This document shows, in pieces, positions 63,286 to 64,000 of a DNA stretch of 64,000 nucleotides. The notes under the pieces are model-generated. The model saw only the letters and a list, made by a program, of their open reading frames with translations. It had not been told where the DNA came from and did no database searches. The DNA comes from Collinsella tanakaei (GTDB lineage Bacteria; Actinomycetota; Coriobacteriia; Coriobacteriales; Coriobacteriaceae): the NCBI RefSeq assembly GCF_021531055.1, contig NZ_JADYTL010000010.1, forward strand, positions 1-64,000, read 5' to 3'. Within the stretch, counting starts at the first letter, position 1. Each line of letters starts with the position of its first letter. The translations under genes were made by a program, and so were the position numbers.

Positions 63286-64000
63286 ATGGAACGATTCCTT
63301 ATGGACGAGCTTGTTGCCTGGAAGGACAGCCCCCGTCGCAAGCCGCTCGTCCTCAATGGCGCGCGTCAGGTTGGAAAGACGTGGCTGCTCAAAGAGTTCG
63401 GCAAAACGCAATTCAAAAATGTTGCGTACGTCAACCTAGACGACAATCCTCGAATGCGCGAGCAGTTCGAGTTGGGCTACGATATTCCGCGCATTGTCTC
63501 GGCCATCCAGTTTGAAACGGGGCAGGTTGTGTCCGAAGGCGATACCCTTATCGTCCTCGACGAGATTCAGGCGTGTCCGAAGGCGCTTACAAGCCTTAAG
63601 TACTTCTGTGAGGATGCTCCTGGGTATGCAGTGGCTGCAGCCGGCTCGCTTCTGGGCATCACCGTGCACGAGGGCAGCGGGTATCCCGTTGGGAAGGTGA
63701 ACACGCTCGATCTCCATCCCCTGAGCTTCCGGGAGTTCCTCGTCGCAACGGGAAACCGGACGCTCTGCGACCTTGTCGATTCGGGCGATGCCGGCCTCAT
63801 CAACAGCTTTTCGAGCAAGCTCATCCCGCTCCTTCGCCAGTACTACTACGTCGGCGGCATGCCGGAGGCGGTGAGCGTCTTTCTTGAGCGAAGGCTCCTT
63901 GAGGACGCGCGCGAGGTGCAGCTCGAGATCCTCCGCGGCTACGAGCGCGATGTCTCGAAGCATCTCGGCAGGGCTGAGACCGAGTACGCGCTTGCGGCGT
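63286..64000 (+). CDS. AAA_14/DUF4143 ATPase (third copy), runs off the window
   Basis: 238 residues are visible, with no stop before the window end. Walker A is GARQVGKT (25-32), Walker B is LIVLDEIQACP (88-98), sensor AAAGSLLGI, then NTLDLHPLSFREFLVATGNR and YYVGGMPEAV, the family turn also seen in the second copy. The C-terminal DUF4143 part lies outside. The start has a strong GGGGAGGAG ribosome site. It sequence-groups less closely with the first two copies (GARQVGKT against G-RRCGK), so it may belong to another subfamily. Confidence 0.85.
   Translation, partial: MERFLMDELVAWKDSPRRKPLVLNGARQVGKTWLLKEFGKTQFKNVAYVNLDDNPRMREQFELGYDIPRIVSAIQFETGQVVSEGDTLIVLDEIQACPKALTSLKYFCEDAPGYAVAAAGSLLGITVHEGSGYPVGKVNTLDLHPLSFREFLVATGNRTLCDLVDSGDAGLINSFSSKLIPLLRQYYYVGGMPEAVSVFLERRLLEDAREVQLEILRGYERDVSKHLGRAETEYALAA

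Overview
The window is high-GC DNA with gene content typical of Coriobacteriia, most likely Collinsella or a close relative. Pointers are the very large 2-hydroxyacyl-CoA dehydratase activase, the AmmeMemoRadiSam pair, the amaP-DUF2273-Asp23 stress cassette, metNIQ, the DUF4143 ATPases and dense families of short intergenic palindromes. No rRNA, tRNA or CRISPR array was found. The genus is an inference.

Region 1 (1-9.3 kb, almost all minus strand): a flavodoxin-like iron-sulfur flavoprotein, a D-2-hydroxyacid dehydrogenase, a short DXS-like transketolase, a TauE/SafE permease, an SsnA-type amidohydrolase, two coupled membrane proteins (one resembling DUF3100) and a LysR regulator. Region 2 (9.6-20.4 kb): a ZIP metal transporter, a Cof-type phosphatase, the AmmeMemoRadiSam radical SAM enzyme with its Memo/AMMECR1 fusion partner, a TetR regulator overlapping a 1541-residue activase, and coaX. 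Region 3 (20.5-30.2 kb): an OPT transporter, a NifU scaffold, lgt, a large membrane protein, two RCK proteins and a P-type ATPase. Region 4 (30.4-49.3 kb) is conserved housekeeping: zinc-ribbon membrane proteins, YebC, the Asp23 cassette, metNIQ, an M20 peptidase, groES-groEL, YitT, a ferredoxin-like protein, YchF, a type I asparaginase and guaA.

Region 5 (49.4-64 kb) is accessory DNA. It holds three AAA_14/DUF4143 ATPases of the same family. Each is preceded by inverted repeats that lie on or beside a putative extended -10 promoter. Between the first two sits the most interesting locus: an AT-richer 1464-residue protein with an N-terminal PD-(D/E)XK nuclease, a STAND-type NTPase core and a long C-terminal region. 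This is the architecture of Avs-type antiphage sensors. A small ribbon-helix-helix gene lies 50 bp upstream on the same strand. Around these are an IS256-family transposase remnant, an IS3-family element with a frameshifted orfB, a terminase pair whose large subunit is cut by that element, and an integrase remnant. A flavin reductase/HxlR pair sits among the phage remains.

Across the window, at least five families of short palindromes with different arms lie next to stop codons, often in pairs. They look like REP-type elements that may also act as terminators. Three longer nested hairpins form a second class.
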